DNA from: CAVSUZ01 sp963791885
GTDB taxonomy: Bacteria > Pseudomonadota > Alphaproteobacteria > Acetobacterales > Acetobacteraceae
Direction of reading: 5' to 3'
NCBI GenBank assembly: GCA_963791885.1
Contig: CAWBUL010000008.1
Coordinates: 372,001 to 436,000, forward strand
DNA: 64,000 bases
Of the stretch, positions 1 to 8,055 are shown piece after piece (position 1 is the stretch's first letter; the number at the start of each line of letters is the position of its first letter). The translations under genes were made by a program, and so were the position numbers. The notes below the pieces were generated by a model, which was not told the origin of the DNA, did not search any database, and saw only the letters and a list, made by a program, of their open reading frames with translations.

Positions 1-1
1 G

Positions 2-649
2 GAGCATTTCGAGGAAGTGGCCTGGATGGGACACTCGGCCAAGCGCCTGGTCCACCTTCTGGAGATCTGGGATGCCAACAAGGGCAATGACAGCGAGGAA
101 TTTTGGCAAGCCACTTTGCAGGAACATTCCTTCGCTTTTTCACAGCTGTTTTCCGTCCCCGTCACCTTTATCGAAGGCAAAGCCTATGTCGGCGGCATGA
201 GCCTTGACCGGAAAGACGCGAAATTCGTGGATTTCATCCTGGCGGGTGGAACAGCCAGCAACGCCATTATCGTCGAAATCAAAACGCCTGGCACCAAACT
301 TCTCGGGCAAAAGTATCGATCCATCTATGCGCCGTCGCGAGACATTTCAGGTGCCGTGATCCAGGTCGAAGATTACAAAGCGTCGCTGGCGCGCGAGCTG
401 GATACGCTCAACAAAAGCGCCGCGCGACCGTTGTCGTCGTTCAAGCCCCGTTGTGTTATTATCTCTGGTTTCCATCAGCGAGAACTGGATTCCAAGAGAA
501 AAGTCGAGAGCTTCGAGTTTTTCAGATCGTCAACGTCCGGAGTGGAAATCATCACCTTCGATGAATTCTTCCAAAAGGTTGAATACTTGCTGCAGGTGTT
601 CAACCTCGTGCGGACAGGGTCTGCCGCCCCTTCGGAAGTGACGCCCTAG
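2..649 (+). CDS. Shedu-like DUF4263 nuclease, 5' end missing
   Basis: The frame is open from base 2 (reading EHFEEV...) to the TAG at 647-649, so the start lies outside the window; an internal GTG at 17 is only a fallback. Counting from that GTG, a PD-(D/E)XK-like core is visible: Asp72 in FVDF, then Glu87-x-Lys89 in VEIKT, followed by a segment with a Q-V-x-x-Y pattern (VIQVEDY) and a C-terminal VEIITFDEFF stretch. That order matches the C-terminal nuclease domain of Shedu (SduA, DUF4263) anti-phage proteins. Family knowledge: Shedu acts as a stand-alone DNA nuclease in phage defence. The amino-terminal regulatory region, if any, is not in view. A convergent HNH-type gene follows 55 bases downstream. 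The family call is fairly sure; the defence role is inference. Confidence 0.75.
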   Translation, partial: EHFEEVAWMGHSAKRLVHLLEIWDANKGNDSEEFWQATLQEHSFAFSQLFSVPVTFIEGKAYVGGMSLDRKDAKFVDFILAGGTASNAIIVEIKTPGTKLLGQKYRSIYAPSRDISGAVIQVEDYKASLARELDTLNKSAARPLSSFKPRCVIISGFHQRELDSKRKVESFEFFRSSTSGVEIITFDEFFQKVEYLLQVFNLVRTGSAAPSEVTP

Positions 650-704
650 CCGGGAATTTTCAGAGATCAATACATCTGCATCGAGCGCGGGGCATTGATA
701 AGCT

Positions 705-1547
705 TCATTGTCCTCTGCCGGATTTGAACAGCTCGCAATTGAGGTCGAGAAAGCACTCATGCCTAAACGCCAGGGGAGATCCGTCGCCGTGCGATGTTAG
801 CCAGAAATCCATCTCTCGACTAACTGCAATAAGCTGAAAAATCCACTGCACGCCAAACTCCACGACGGCATACATAGCGCGATGCTCAGGACTATGATTG
901 AATCGGTAGATGAATTGATCATAGAGCGATTTACGATTCCGATTTAGTTCAGGAATGGCCGGGGCCAGCCGATATATTTCAGCCAGATATTCCGGTGTCG
1001 TGTCCGCTCGTAGTTTATCGATCTGATGCGAGTACAGAACGCCATCGAACGCGTGCCCGTTGTGCTTGAAATAGAGCGCCTTGCTAAGCTTGATCATAAA
1101 CCGCTGTATGACCCCTTGCGTTAGTGGCCCCCCAATTTGGATTACGCTCCAGCCACGTCTGCGGCGTTCATCTCCTTCCGAGCCATAAGCTCGGCGGAGG
1201 ACGCTCCTCGTCCGGTTTCGGCTTAGTGGTTGCCATTCCGCGGCTATCTCGGGCTGATTGTTTATCACCCCCTGCATCAGCTTCCCCCATTCCTCTAATT
1301 GCGCGCTGTTGCCTTCCGCGAACTCACTGCGGAATAGGGTCGCTAGCACTTGCTCATCTAGCCGCGCGCTCGCGTTACAAGGTGAGCAAGCCGGGAACTC
1401 ATAGGAATCCGGCCAATGTTTACCCCTGAACGCCGCCCTCGGTGGGCAATGGTCAATCGTGGTCGCTTGCGCTCCGCAGTAGATACACCACGGGTATGCC
1501 GCGATAATTTTCTCGCGGACTTTCACTCTGGTTTTGGCTTCGCCCAT
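705..1547 (-). CDS. HNH endonuclease-like protein
   Basis: 280 residues from ATG 1547, which has a GGAG ribosome site about 9 bases upstream; the open frame extends to 1679 but that part overlaps a dispersed repeat. The N-terminus holds a zinc-finger-type HNH core: Cys21-x2-Cys24, Asp32-His33, and Cys54-x2-Cys57-Asn58. The remaining 220 residues have no family I recognise; they are mixed charged and aromatic and may be a sensor or target-binding domain. It lies tail to tail with the Shedu-like gene. Nuclease activity is inferred from the HNH residues; the cellular role is unknown, with phage defence or mobile-element biology the leading options. Confidence 0.65.
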   Translation of the reverse strand: MGEAKTRVKVREKIIAAYPWCIYCGAQATTIDHCPPRAAFRGKHWPDSYEFPACSPCNASARLDEQVLATLFRSEFAEGNSAQLEEWGKLMQGVINNQPEIAAEWQPLSRNRTRSVLRRAYGSEGDERRRRGWSVIQIGGPLTQGVIQRFMIKLSKALYFKHNGHAFDGVLYSHQIDKLRADTTPEYLAEIYRLAPAIPELNRNRKSLYDQFIYRFNHSPEHRAMYAVVEFGVQWIFQLIAVSREMDFWLTSHGDGSPLAFRHECFLDLNCELFKSGRGQ

Positions 1548-1682
1548 GATCGTCACTCCGGCCGAGGTGCGGCCAGAGGCCACGGTCGCCCTGTTTGCTT
1601 GCTTTAATATTGAAAGCCGATTCTTTCGAGAGTGCCGGCCCGTCGTCCATTCTGGGCGGCGCCCGTGAGGCACGGCCATCCG

Positions 1683-1712
1683 CTGGGTCCTCGCTTTCGC
1701 GGGGATGACGGA
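1683..1712. repeat. Dispersed alphaproteobacterial repeat
   Basis: Read on the minus strand, the segment runs CCGTCATCCCCGCGAAAGC followed by GAGGACCCAGC. This is the familiar short repeat scattered through many alphaproteobacterial genomes, whose spurious translations contain HPRESEDP or FRGDDG-like strings, as seen here. Only one copy is visible in the window, so repetition is taken from general knowledge. Confidence 0.65.
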
Positions 1713-1796
1713 TGGGCGGTTCGTGCGATTTCTCCGTCACTCCCTACGCTGCTGAGGGTGATCCCGCCGCACCGCGGAGGTTTTTCGGCGGCCTGC

Positions 1797-1941
1797 CAGT
1801 GTCCCGATTCTGAAGTTCGTCAGGTCACGTGCCCCTTGGCGTGACGCCCTTCAGTTCGGGCCACTCTCCTTTGTTTTCAGTGGCCTGCTCATCCCTTCCG
1901 TTCGCCGCAAGATGCGGCGAACTTCAGGGGCAGGACACTAG
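1797..1941. repeat. Possible MITE-like inverted-repeat element
   Basis: The left end reads AGTGTCC-C-G-ATT-CTGAAGTTCG (1798-1819). The right end, on the opposite strand, reads AGTGTCC-T-G-CCC-CTGAAGTTCG (from 1939 inward). So about 18 of 22 positions match in inverted orientation around a 100-base core that contains hairpins and no gene. The size and layout fit a non-autonomous insertion-sequence derivative. No target-site duplication is apparent, so the exact ends are uncertain. Confidence 0.4.
1900..1922. terminator. Perfect 9-bp hairpin, possible terminator
   Basis: GTTCGCCGC (1900-1908), loop AAGAT, GCGGCGAAC (1914-1922). It is a strong stem but no T-run follows on either strand, so it could be part of the surrounding inverted-repeat element rather than a terminator. 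Confidence 0.35.
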
Positions 1942-2081
1942 ACCCATTTCGCCTCAACCGACCGCTTCGCGGCCTGACAGCGGGTCCAGCTTCTTGATTT
2001 GAGATGGCGATTCATGCCTCCGGTGATTCCACCTTCGGCGATCGCGGTCTAGAACCGCCCCGAACAACGCGGAGATGACGG

Positions 2082-3080
2082 TTGGTGGCGGAACGGCCCA
2101 CCCTGATCACGGGGGCGACGGGGTTCGTGGGGTCGGCGGTGGCGCGGGTGCTGCTGGCTCGCGGGCATGCGCTGCGGCTGCTGGTGCGGTCCACGAGCGA
2201 CCGGCGGAACATCCGGGACCTGCCGGCCGAGGTGGTGGTGGGGGACCTGACCGATCCGCTGTCGCTGACCCAGGCGGCGGCGGGCTGCCGCGCGGTGTTC
2301 CATGTGGCGGCGGATTACCGGATCTGGGTGCCCGATCCCTCGGTCATGCTGCACGCCAATGTCGATGGCACGGTGTCGATGATCCGGGCGGCGCAGGACG
2401 CCGGGGTGGAACGGATCGTGTATTGCAGCTCGGTCGCCGCGCTGGGCGTTACCGCGGACGGATCGGCCGCGACTGAAGAGACGCCGGTCGATCTCGGGAC
2501 GATCGTCAGCACCTACAAGCGGTCCAAGTATGAGGCGGAGCAGGCGGCGCTGGCGCTGGGGCGGCAGGGCGCGCCGGTGGTGGTGGTCAATCCGGCGGCG
2601 CCAGTAGGGCCTCGGGACATCAAGCCGACGCCGACGGGGCGGATGGTGCTGGATGCGGCGGCCGGGCGGATGCCGGCCTATGTCGATACGGGGCTGAACG
2701 TCGTGCATGTGGACGACGTGGCGGAGGGGCATGCGCTGGCGTTCGAGAAGGGGAAGCTGGGGGAGAAGTATATCCTGGGCGGCGAGAACCTGACCTTGCG
2801 GGAGTTGCTGACGCTGATCGCGGAGGTGGCGGGTCAGCGTCCGCCCTTCATGCGGCTGCCGGTGGAAGCGGTATGGCCGGTGGCAGCGGTGATGGAGGTC
2901 CTCGGACGCTTCGGGATCGAGCCGCGCGTGACGCGCGATCATCTGCGGATGGCGCGGAAGAAGATGTTCTATTCCTCGGCCAAGGCGATGCGGGAGCTGG
3001 GGTATGCGCCGCGTCCCGCGCGGAAGGCGGTGGAGGACGCGGTGGCGTGGTTCCGCGAGGCCGGCATGCTGCGGGCATGA
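2082..3080 (+). CDS. hpnA: Hopanoid-associated sugar epimerase HpnA
   Basis: 332 residues. It is an extended-SDR NAD(P)-dependent epimerase/dehydratase of the type found at the head of hopanoid operons; family knowledge places it in hopanoid side-chain metabolism. It shows the Rossmann motif GATGFVG at residues 11-17 and the Tyr145-x3-Lys149 catalytic pair. The start is TTG 2082 with GGAG at 2071-2074 (spacing 7); GTG 2085 is an alternative. Its stop overlaps the hpnB start as ATGA. The order hpnA-hpnB-hpnC-hpnD makes the assignment firm, although an adenine methylase interrupts the set. Confidence 0.9.
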   Translation: MVAERPTLITGATGFVGSAVARVLLARGHALRLLVRSTSDRRNIRDLPAEVVVGDLTDPLSLTQAAAGCRAVFHVAADYRIWVPDPSVMLHANVDGTVSMIRAAQDAGVERIVYCSSVAALGVTADGSAATEETPVDLGTIVSTYKRSKYEAEQAALALGRQGAPVVVVNPAAPVGPRDIKPTPTGRMVLDAAAGRMPAYVDTGLNVVHVDDVAEGHALAFEKGKLGEKYILGGENLTLRELLTLIAEVAGQRPPFMRLPVEAVWPVAAVMEVLGRFGIEPRVTRDHLRMARKKMFYSSAKAMRELGYAPRPARKAVEDAVAWFREAGMLRA

Positions 3081-4183
3081 TCGGCGTCGCCGCATTGGCG
3101 CTGGTGGTCTGGGTGTATTCGCTCGCGGCGCATGGCCGATTCTGGCAGGCGGGTCCGATGCTGTCGCCGGACAGGCCGGTGCGGTTTCCGTCCGTCACGG
3201 CTGTCGTTCCGGCTCGCGACGAGGCGTCGGTGATCGGGCGCAGCGTCGGGTCGCTGTTGGAGCAGGACTATGCGGGACCGTTCGGGGTGGTGCTGGTGGA
3301 TGACAGCAGCTCGGATGGGACGGCCGCGGTGGCGCGCGGGCTGGCGGATGCGCGTGACCGGCTTGTGGTGGTGACGGGCCGTCCGCGGCCGGCGGGGTGG
3401 GCCGGCAAGCTGTGGGCGGTGGCGCAGGGGGTGGAGCGGGGCGAGTCGGAGTATGTGCTGCTGACGGATGCGGATATCGTGCATGACCCGGCGCATGTCT
3501 CGACTCTGGTGGCGCAGGCGGAGCGCGGGCGGCTGGATCTGGTGTCGGAGATGGTGGCGCTGTCGTGCGAGTCCTGGGCGGAGCGCGCGCTGATTCCGGC
3601 CTTCGTGTTCTTCTTCCAGCTTCTGTATCCGTTTGCGTGGGTGAATGATCCGTTGCGGGCGACCGCGGCCGCGGCCGGGGGCACGATCCTGGTACGGGGG
3701 GACGCGCTGGAGCGGATCGGCGGGATTGCGGCGATTCGCGGGGCGCTGATCGATGATGTGGCGCTGGCGGCGGCGGTGAAGCGCGGCGGTCCGATCTGGC
3801 TGGGGCACTCGGGCCTGGCGCGCTCTGTGCGCCCGTATCCGGGGGTGTCGGATATTTGGCGGATGGTGGCGCGCAGTGCGTACGTGCAGTTGAGGCGATC
3901 CGTGGCGCTGCTGGTGCTGTGCGTGGCGGGGATGGCGTTGGTGTGGCTGGTGCCGGTGGCGGCATGCTTTGCCGGGCCGGCGCCGGCTCGGGTCATGGGG
4001 GCGGTGGCCTGGGCGGGGATGGCGTGGTCGTATTTGCCGACATTGCGGCGGTTCGGGCTTTCGGCGGCCTGGGCGGTGGTGCTGCCGGTGGTGGCGGTGT
4101 TCTACATGGCGGCGACGGTGGGGTCGGCGGCGAACCATCATCTGGGGCGAGGCGTGGCGTGGAAGGGGCGGGCGTATGCCTGA
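3077..4183 (+). CDS. hpnB: Hopene-associated glycosyltransferase HpnB
   Basis: 368 residues from ATG 3077, which overlaps the hpnA stop (ATGA); the longer open frame from 2873 lies inside hpnA. Structure: an N-terminal membrane segment, then a GT2 core with PARDEASVIGRSV, the nucleotide-sugar DDSSSDGT motif, an LTDADI metal-binding motif and a late QLRRS motif. Two or three hydrophobic segments close the protein. This matches the membrane-bound HpnB family of hopanoid operons. Its exact sugar and acceptor are not shown by the sequence. It overlaps the next gene by 8 bases. Confidence 0.9.
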   Translation: MIGVAALALVVWVYSLAAHGRFWQAGPMLSPDRPVRFPSVTAVVPARDEASVIGRSVGSLLEQDYAGPFGVVLVDDSSSDGTAAVARGLADARDRLVVVTGRPRPAGWAGKLWAVAQGVERGESEYVLLTDADIVHDPAHVSTLVAQAERGRLDLVSEMVALSCESWAERALIPAFVFFFQLLYPFAWVNDPLRATAAAAGGTILVRGDALERIGGIAAIRGALIDDVALAAAVKRGGPIWLGHSGLARSVRPYPGVSDIWRMVARSAYVQLRRSVALLVLCVAGMALVWLVPVAACFAGPAPARVMGAVAWAGMAWSYLPTLRRFGLSAAWAVVLPVVAVFYMAATVGSAANHHLGRGVAWKGRAYA

Positions 4184-5045
4184 TTTGGGCCGGCGCCTGT
4201 CGCCCATTTATACGGATGTTGCTGATCGGCCGCCGCTGACTCGCCCGCGGGGGCGGGGTAAGCGCATCGCATTCGGCTGGTACGGCGGCAAGTTCAATCA
4301 TCTTGCGTGGTTGCTGCCGTTATTGCCGGAGGCACGGCATTACTGCGAACCGTTTGCCGGGTCGGCGGCGTTGCTGCTGAATCGCGCGCCGTCGCCGGTG
4401 GAGACGTATAACGATACCGACGGGGCGGTGGTAAACTTCTTTCGCGTGCTGCGTGACGACTGGCCGGAGTTACAACGGTTGATCGCGCTGACGCCGTTTT
4501 CGCGGGAGGAGTTCCATCTTGCCATCACGGATGGCGGCGGTACGGCGCTTGAACGTGCTCGGCGGTTTTATGTTCGTGCGCGGCAGGCTCGGACGGGCCT
4601 GGCGCAGAGTGCGACGCTGGGGCGATGGGCGAACTGCAAGAACACAAGCCGGTCGGGCATGTCGGGCGTGGTGTCGCGTTGGCTTGGTGGCGTGGACGGG
4701 TTGAGTGATATCGCCGAGCGCTTGATGCGTGTGCAGATCGAGAACCGGCCGGCCCTGGATGTGATCCGACTCTATGATGGTGCCGATACGCTGTTTTACT
4801 GTGACCCGCCCTATGTGCATGCGACGCGCGGCGACAGTGCCGCCTATGGTTTCGAGATGTCCGATGAGGATCACGCTGCGCTTGCAGCCGCGCTGCATCA
4901 GTGCCGGGGAAAGGTGGCAGTTTCCGGCTATCGCAATGATTTCATGGATCGGCTTTATCGTGGTTGGCGGCGGTTCGACGCCGCGCCGAAACAGGCCCAC
5001 TCCATCAAGGCGGTTCGTTACGAATGCCTGTGGATGAATTACTGA
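4176..5045 (+). CDS. DNA adenine methylase (D12 class) inside hopanoid operon
   Basis: 289 residues from ATG 4176, overlapping the hpnB end. The SAM-binding region reads WYGGKFN (35-41) and EPFAGSAALL (58-67), and the catalytic DPPY is at 210-213: the pattern of Dam/D12 N6-adenine DNA methyltransferases. The recognition sequence cannot be read from the protein. There is no restriction endonuclease beside it, so it would be an orphan methylase. It sits tightly between hpnB and hpnC, with a 5-base gap to the chosen hpnC start, so it should be co-transcribed. That is an unusual place for such a gene and suggests insertion of a phage- or plasmid-type methylase. Confidence 0.85.
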   Translation: MPDLGRRLSPIYTDVADRPPLTRPRGRGKRIAFGWYGGKFNHLAWLLPLLPEARHYCEPFAGSAALLLNRAPSPVETYNDTDGAVVNFFRVLRDDWPELQRLIALTPFSREEFHLAITDGGGTALERARRFYVRARQARTGLAQSATLGRWANCKNTSRSGMSGVVSRWLGGVDGLSDIAERLMRVQIENRPALDVIRLYDGADTLFYCDPPYVHATRGDSAAYGFEMSDEDHAALAAALHQCRGKVAVSGYRNDFMDRLYRGWRRFDAAPKQAHSIKAVRYECLWMNY

Positions 5046-5050
5046 GCGGC

Positions 5051-5884
5051 ATGAGCACCACGACGGTCGAAGCCTGGTCCGGCAAGGACCGCGCGGATGA
5101 GAACTTCCCTATCGGGTCGGTGCTGATTCGCCGCGACCTGCGCGACCATGTGCACGCGTTCTATGCTTTCGCCCGCAATGCGGACGATATCGCCGACAGT
5201 CCTGTGCTGGCGCCGGAAGATAAGGTGGCGCGGCTGGACGTGATGGAGGATGTGCTGCTGGGGCGCAGCGATGGGGGATCGCCGAGTGCGCTGCGACTGC
5301 GCGCCAGCCTGGCGACGACGGGCACGACCTCGGTGCATGCGACGGAGTTGCTGATCGCCTTCCGTCAGGACGCGACGAAGCGGCGGTATGCGTCGTGGTC
5401 GGAGTTGTACGAGTATTGCCGTTACTCGGCGATGCCGGTGGGGCGTCACGTGCTGGATCTGCACGGGGAATTGCACGATACGTGGGAACCGTCGGATGCG
5501 CTGTGCACGTCACTGCAGGTGTTGAACCATTTGCAGGATTGCACGCGGGATCTGGAGGCGCTGGACCGTTCGTATCTGCCGGAGGACCTGTTGGCGGCGC
5601 AGAACGAGACGGTCGATGCCGTGCGGCGTGCGCAGGAAACACCGGGACTTCGCGCCGTGTTCGACGCGCTGCTGGATCGGGTGGACGGGTTGAACCGGGC
5701 TGCGGTGGATTTGCCGCGGCGGACGCGGGATCGGCGATTGCGACTGGAGACGGGCGTCATCGTCGAGCTTGCGCATCATCTGACTCGGCGGCTGCGCCGG
5801 CATGACCCGCTTGCGGCACGGGTGAAGCTGACGAAGGGCGATGTCGGCGCGAGCGTGCTGCGGGCGCTGCGGTTCCTGCCGTGA
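5051..5884 (+). CDS. hpnC: Squalene-pathway synthase HpnC
   Basis: 277 residues. It is a trans-isoprenyl diphosphate synthase family protein; in the HpnCDE route, HpnC converts presqualene diphosphate to hydroxysqualene. First aspartate motif: ADDIAD (44-49). Second: LQDCTRD, about residues 160-166. Start ATG 5051 lies 5 bases after the methylase stop; ATG 5024 in frame would overlap the methylase. The stop overlaps hpnD as GTGA. Confidence 0.9.
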   Translation: MSTTTVEAWSGKDRADENFPIGSVLIRRDLRDHVHAFYAFARNADDIADSPVLAPEDKVARLDVMEDVLLGRSDGGSPSALRLRASLATTGTTSVHATELLIAFRQDATKRRYASWSELYEYCRYSAMPVGRHVLDLHGELHDTWEPSDALCTSLQVLNHLQDCTRDLEALDRSYLPEDLLAAQNETVDAVRRAQETPGLRAVFDALLDRVDGLNRAAVDLPRRTRDRRLRLETGVIVELAHHLTRRLRRHDPLAARVKLTKGDVGASVLRALRFLP

Positions 5885-6732
5885 CGGAGCTGGCCGCGCC
5901 CGAGGATCTGCAGGCGGTGGAGGCGATCGTCCGGCGCGCCGGAACGTCGTTCTATCGCGGCATGCGCGTGCTGCCGGCAGACCGCCGCCAAGCCATGTAC
6001 GCGGTGTACGCGTTCTGCCGCGCCGTGGATGATATCGCGGATGACGAGGGCAGCCTGGCGGAGAAGAGGGCCGGTTTGGATGCGTGGCGCGCGCGCATCG
6101 CCGGGCTGTTTGCGGGGCGGTCGGGCGATGATCCGGTGACGCGTGTGCTCCGTGCCGCGATCGATCGGTTTCATCTGCGCGAACCGGATTTTCTGGCGGT
6201 GATCGACGGTATGCAGATGGACGCGGAGGCGCCGATCGTCGCGCCGGATTTGGCGACGCTCGATCTGTATTGCGATCGCGTCGCCTCCGCGGTGGGACGG
6301 CTGTCGGTGCGCGCGTTCGGCGATTCATCCGAAGCGGCGGATCGCGTTGCGTACCATCTGGGCCGTGCGCTGCAACTGACGAACATCCTGCGTGACGTGC
6401 CGGAGGATGCTTCGCGCGGCCGGCTTTACCTGCCACGCGAGTGGTTGGAAGAAGCGGGCGTGCCGCTCGATCCCGCGGCGGCGTTGCGCGCGGCGGGTTT
6501 GGGCGCGGTGTGCGCGCGGGTTGCTGGTCTGGCGCACGAGCATTTCGCCGGCGCGCGCGCGGCGATGCAACTCTGCGACAAGCGGGCGATGCGGCCGGCA
6601 CGGCTGATGGGCGACACGTACGGGGCGCTGCTGGCGCGCATCGAGCGGCAGGGCTGGTCCGGGCAACTCACCCGGGTCAGCCTGCCGGTCTGGCAGAAGG
6701 CGTGGATCGCGTTGTCGCATGCGTTCGGGTAG
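5881..6732 (+). CDS. hpnD: Presqualene diphosphate synthase HpnD
   Basis: 283 residues from GTG 5881, overlapping the hpnC stop. HpnD joins two farnesyl diphosphates into presqualene diphosphate in the HpnCDE squalene route. Motifs: VDDIADD (49-55) as the first aspartate-rich motif, NILRDVPED as the second, then GRLYLP. The usual next gene, hpnE (hydroxysqualene reductase), is absent; a drug exporter gene overlaps its end instead, so hpnE and squalene-hopene cyclase must be elsewhere if the pathway is complete. Confidence 0.9.
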   Translation: MTELAAPEDLQAVEAIVRRAGTSFYRGMRVLPADRRQAMYAVYAFCRAVDDIADDEGSLAEKRAGLDAWRARIAGLFAGRSGDDPVTRVLRAAIDRFHLREPDFLAVIDGMQMDAEAPIVAPDLATLDLYCDRVASAVGRLSVRAFGDSSEAADRVAYHLGRALQLTNILRDVPEDASRGRLYLPREWLEEAGVPLDPAAALRAAGLGAVCARVAGLAHEHFAGARAAMQLCDKRAMRPARLMGDTYGALLARIERQGWSGQLTRVSLPVWQKAWIALSHAFG

Positions 6733-7927
6733 TCCGCCCCCGCTCTGGCTGCCGATCCTGCTCGGCTTTCTGACGGCGGTCGGGCCGGCGTCGATCGATA
6801 TGTATCTGCCGGCGTTTCCGGCGATCGAGTCTTCGCTGCACGAACCGCCCGGCTCCGCGCAGTACAGCCTCGCGACGTATTTCGCCGGACTGGCGGTGGG
6901 GCAGATCACGCAGGGCACGCTCGCGGACCGGTTCGGCCGCCGTTCGCCGCTGATTGCCTCCACGCTGCTCTATACCGTTATGTGCACGGCGTCGGCGCTG
7001 GCGCCTTCCATCCTGGCGCTGTCGGGCTTCCGCTTCGTCACCGCGATTGCCGCGGCCGCCGGCATGGTGATTCCCCGCGCCATCGTGCGCGACCTGGCCG
7101 ATGGGCATGAGGCGGCGATCCTGATGTCCCGCCTGATGCTGGTGATGGGTGTCGCGCCGATCCTGGCGCCCAGCCTGGGCGGCGCGATCCTGGTTTTTGC
7201 GTCCTGGCGGTGGATTTTCGGCGCGATGGCGATCTATGGCGCAATCTGCTTCGTGCTGGTTTGCCTGCTGCTGCCGGATACGCTTGATCCCGCGCATCGC
7301 GTCCGGCTGACGGTGCAGGAACAGTTGCAGCGGTATCGTCTGATTCTGCGCGAACGCGGCTTCCAATCGCATGCGGCGATGGCCGGATGTGCGACGTTCG
7401 CGTTCTTTGCCTATCTGGGCGGATCGTCCCCGGTGTTCATCGACGGATTTCACTGGGCGCCCGAGACCTATGCGGGCCTGTTCGGTCTGTGCGCATTGGG
7501 GCTGATTGCGGCGTCTCAAGTGAATGCGCGCATCGTGCGGCGCGTGGGCGCATCGCGGATTTTGTCGGCGGTGGCGGTGACCGACCTTGCGGCCACGGCG
7601 ACGCTGGCGGTGGTTGCGTTTGCCCGCATTCATCGGATCGAGGCGGTCATTCCGCCGATTTTTGTCTTCGTGACGTGCCAGGGATTTATGAATCCCAATG
7701 CGATGGTCGGTGCGCTGTCGCGCCATGCCGGTCATGCGGGGTCGGCGTCTGCACTTATGGGCATGGGTCAGTTTCTGCTGGGCGCTGTCAGCGGGTTGCT
7801 GGTCGGTGTGTTCACCGACGGCACGCCGCGCGGCATGGCGGCGCTGATGCTGGTGGGCGCGTGCGGGATCTTCCTGGCGAATGCGTACCGGCTGGCGGTC
7901 GGTGGGTCGGAACGTCGGGGCTTGTGA
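6719..7927 (+). CDS. Bcr/CflA-family multidrug exporter (MFS)
   Basis: 402 residues with about 12 hydrophobic segments. The first segment ends with the signature S-I-D-M-Y-L-P-A-F-P typical of the Bcr/CflA drug-resistance family, followed by the MFS loop motif GTLADRFGRRSPL near residues 65-77. It is a proton-driven inner-membrane exporter; substrates cannot be read from the sequence. ATG 6719 overlaps the end of hpnD by 14 bases, so it may be co-expressed with the hopanoid genes. Confidence 0.85.
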   Translation: MRSGSPPPLWLPILLGFLTAVGPASIDMYLPAFPAIESSLHEPPGSAQYSLATYFAGLAVGQITQGTLADRFGRRSPLIASTLLYTVMCTASALAPSILALSGFRFVTAIAAAAGMVIPRAIVRDLADGHEAAILMSRLMLVMGVAPILAPSLGGAILVFASWRWIFGAMAIYGAICFVLVCLLLPDTLDPAHRVRLTVQEQLQRYRLILRERGFQSHAAMAGCATFAFFAYLGGSSPVFIDGFHWAPETYAGLFGLCALGLIAASQVNARIVRRVGASRILSAVAVTDLAATATLAVVAFARIHRIEAVIPPIFVFVTCQGFMNPNAMVGALSRHAGHAGSASALMGMGQFLLGAVSGLLVGVFTDGTPRGMAALMLVGACGIFLANAYRLAVGGSERRGL

Positions 7928-8055
7928 CGCGCGGCATGGCTCTGGCGCGGCCGTTCGGGTCGCCCTCGTCGCCACTGCGGGATTTGCCTGCCCAGAGTCC
8001 GCTCACGGTCCGTGTCCCTGGAGACATACTCGTCGCAGACACCGGCACATACTGA

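Larger units (their letters stand above)
1548..2081. other. Intergenic region between HNH gene and hpnA
   Basis: No convincing gene. It holds a dispersed-repeat copy (about 1683-1712), an imperfect inverted-repeat pair (about 1797-1941), a 7-bp stem GGCCACT/AGTGGCC at 1859-1885 and a 9-bp perfect hairpin at 1900-1922. The promoter of the hopanoid operon should lie in its right part, but no clear -35/-10 pair can be named by eye. Confidence 0.6.

Noticed and set aside
705..1679. Longer HNH protein starting at 1679
   Set aside because: The extra 44 residues overlap a dispersed repeat, and ATG 1547 has a proper ribosome site.
2049..4207. Long Arg/Pro/His-rich minus-strand frames opposite hpnA and hpnB
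   Set aside because: Composition is that of reverse-complemented GC-rich coding sequence, and hpnA/hpnB are clear on the other strand.
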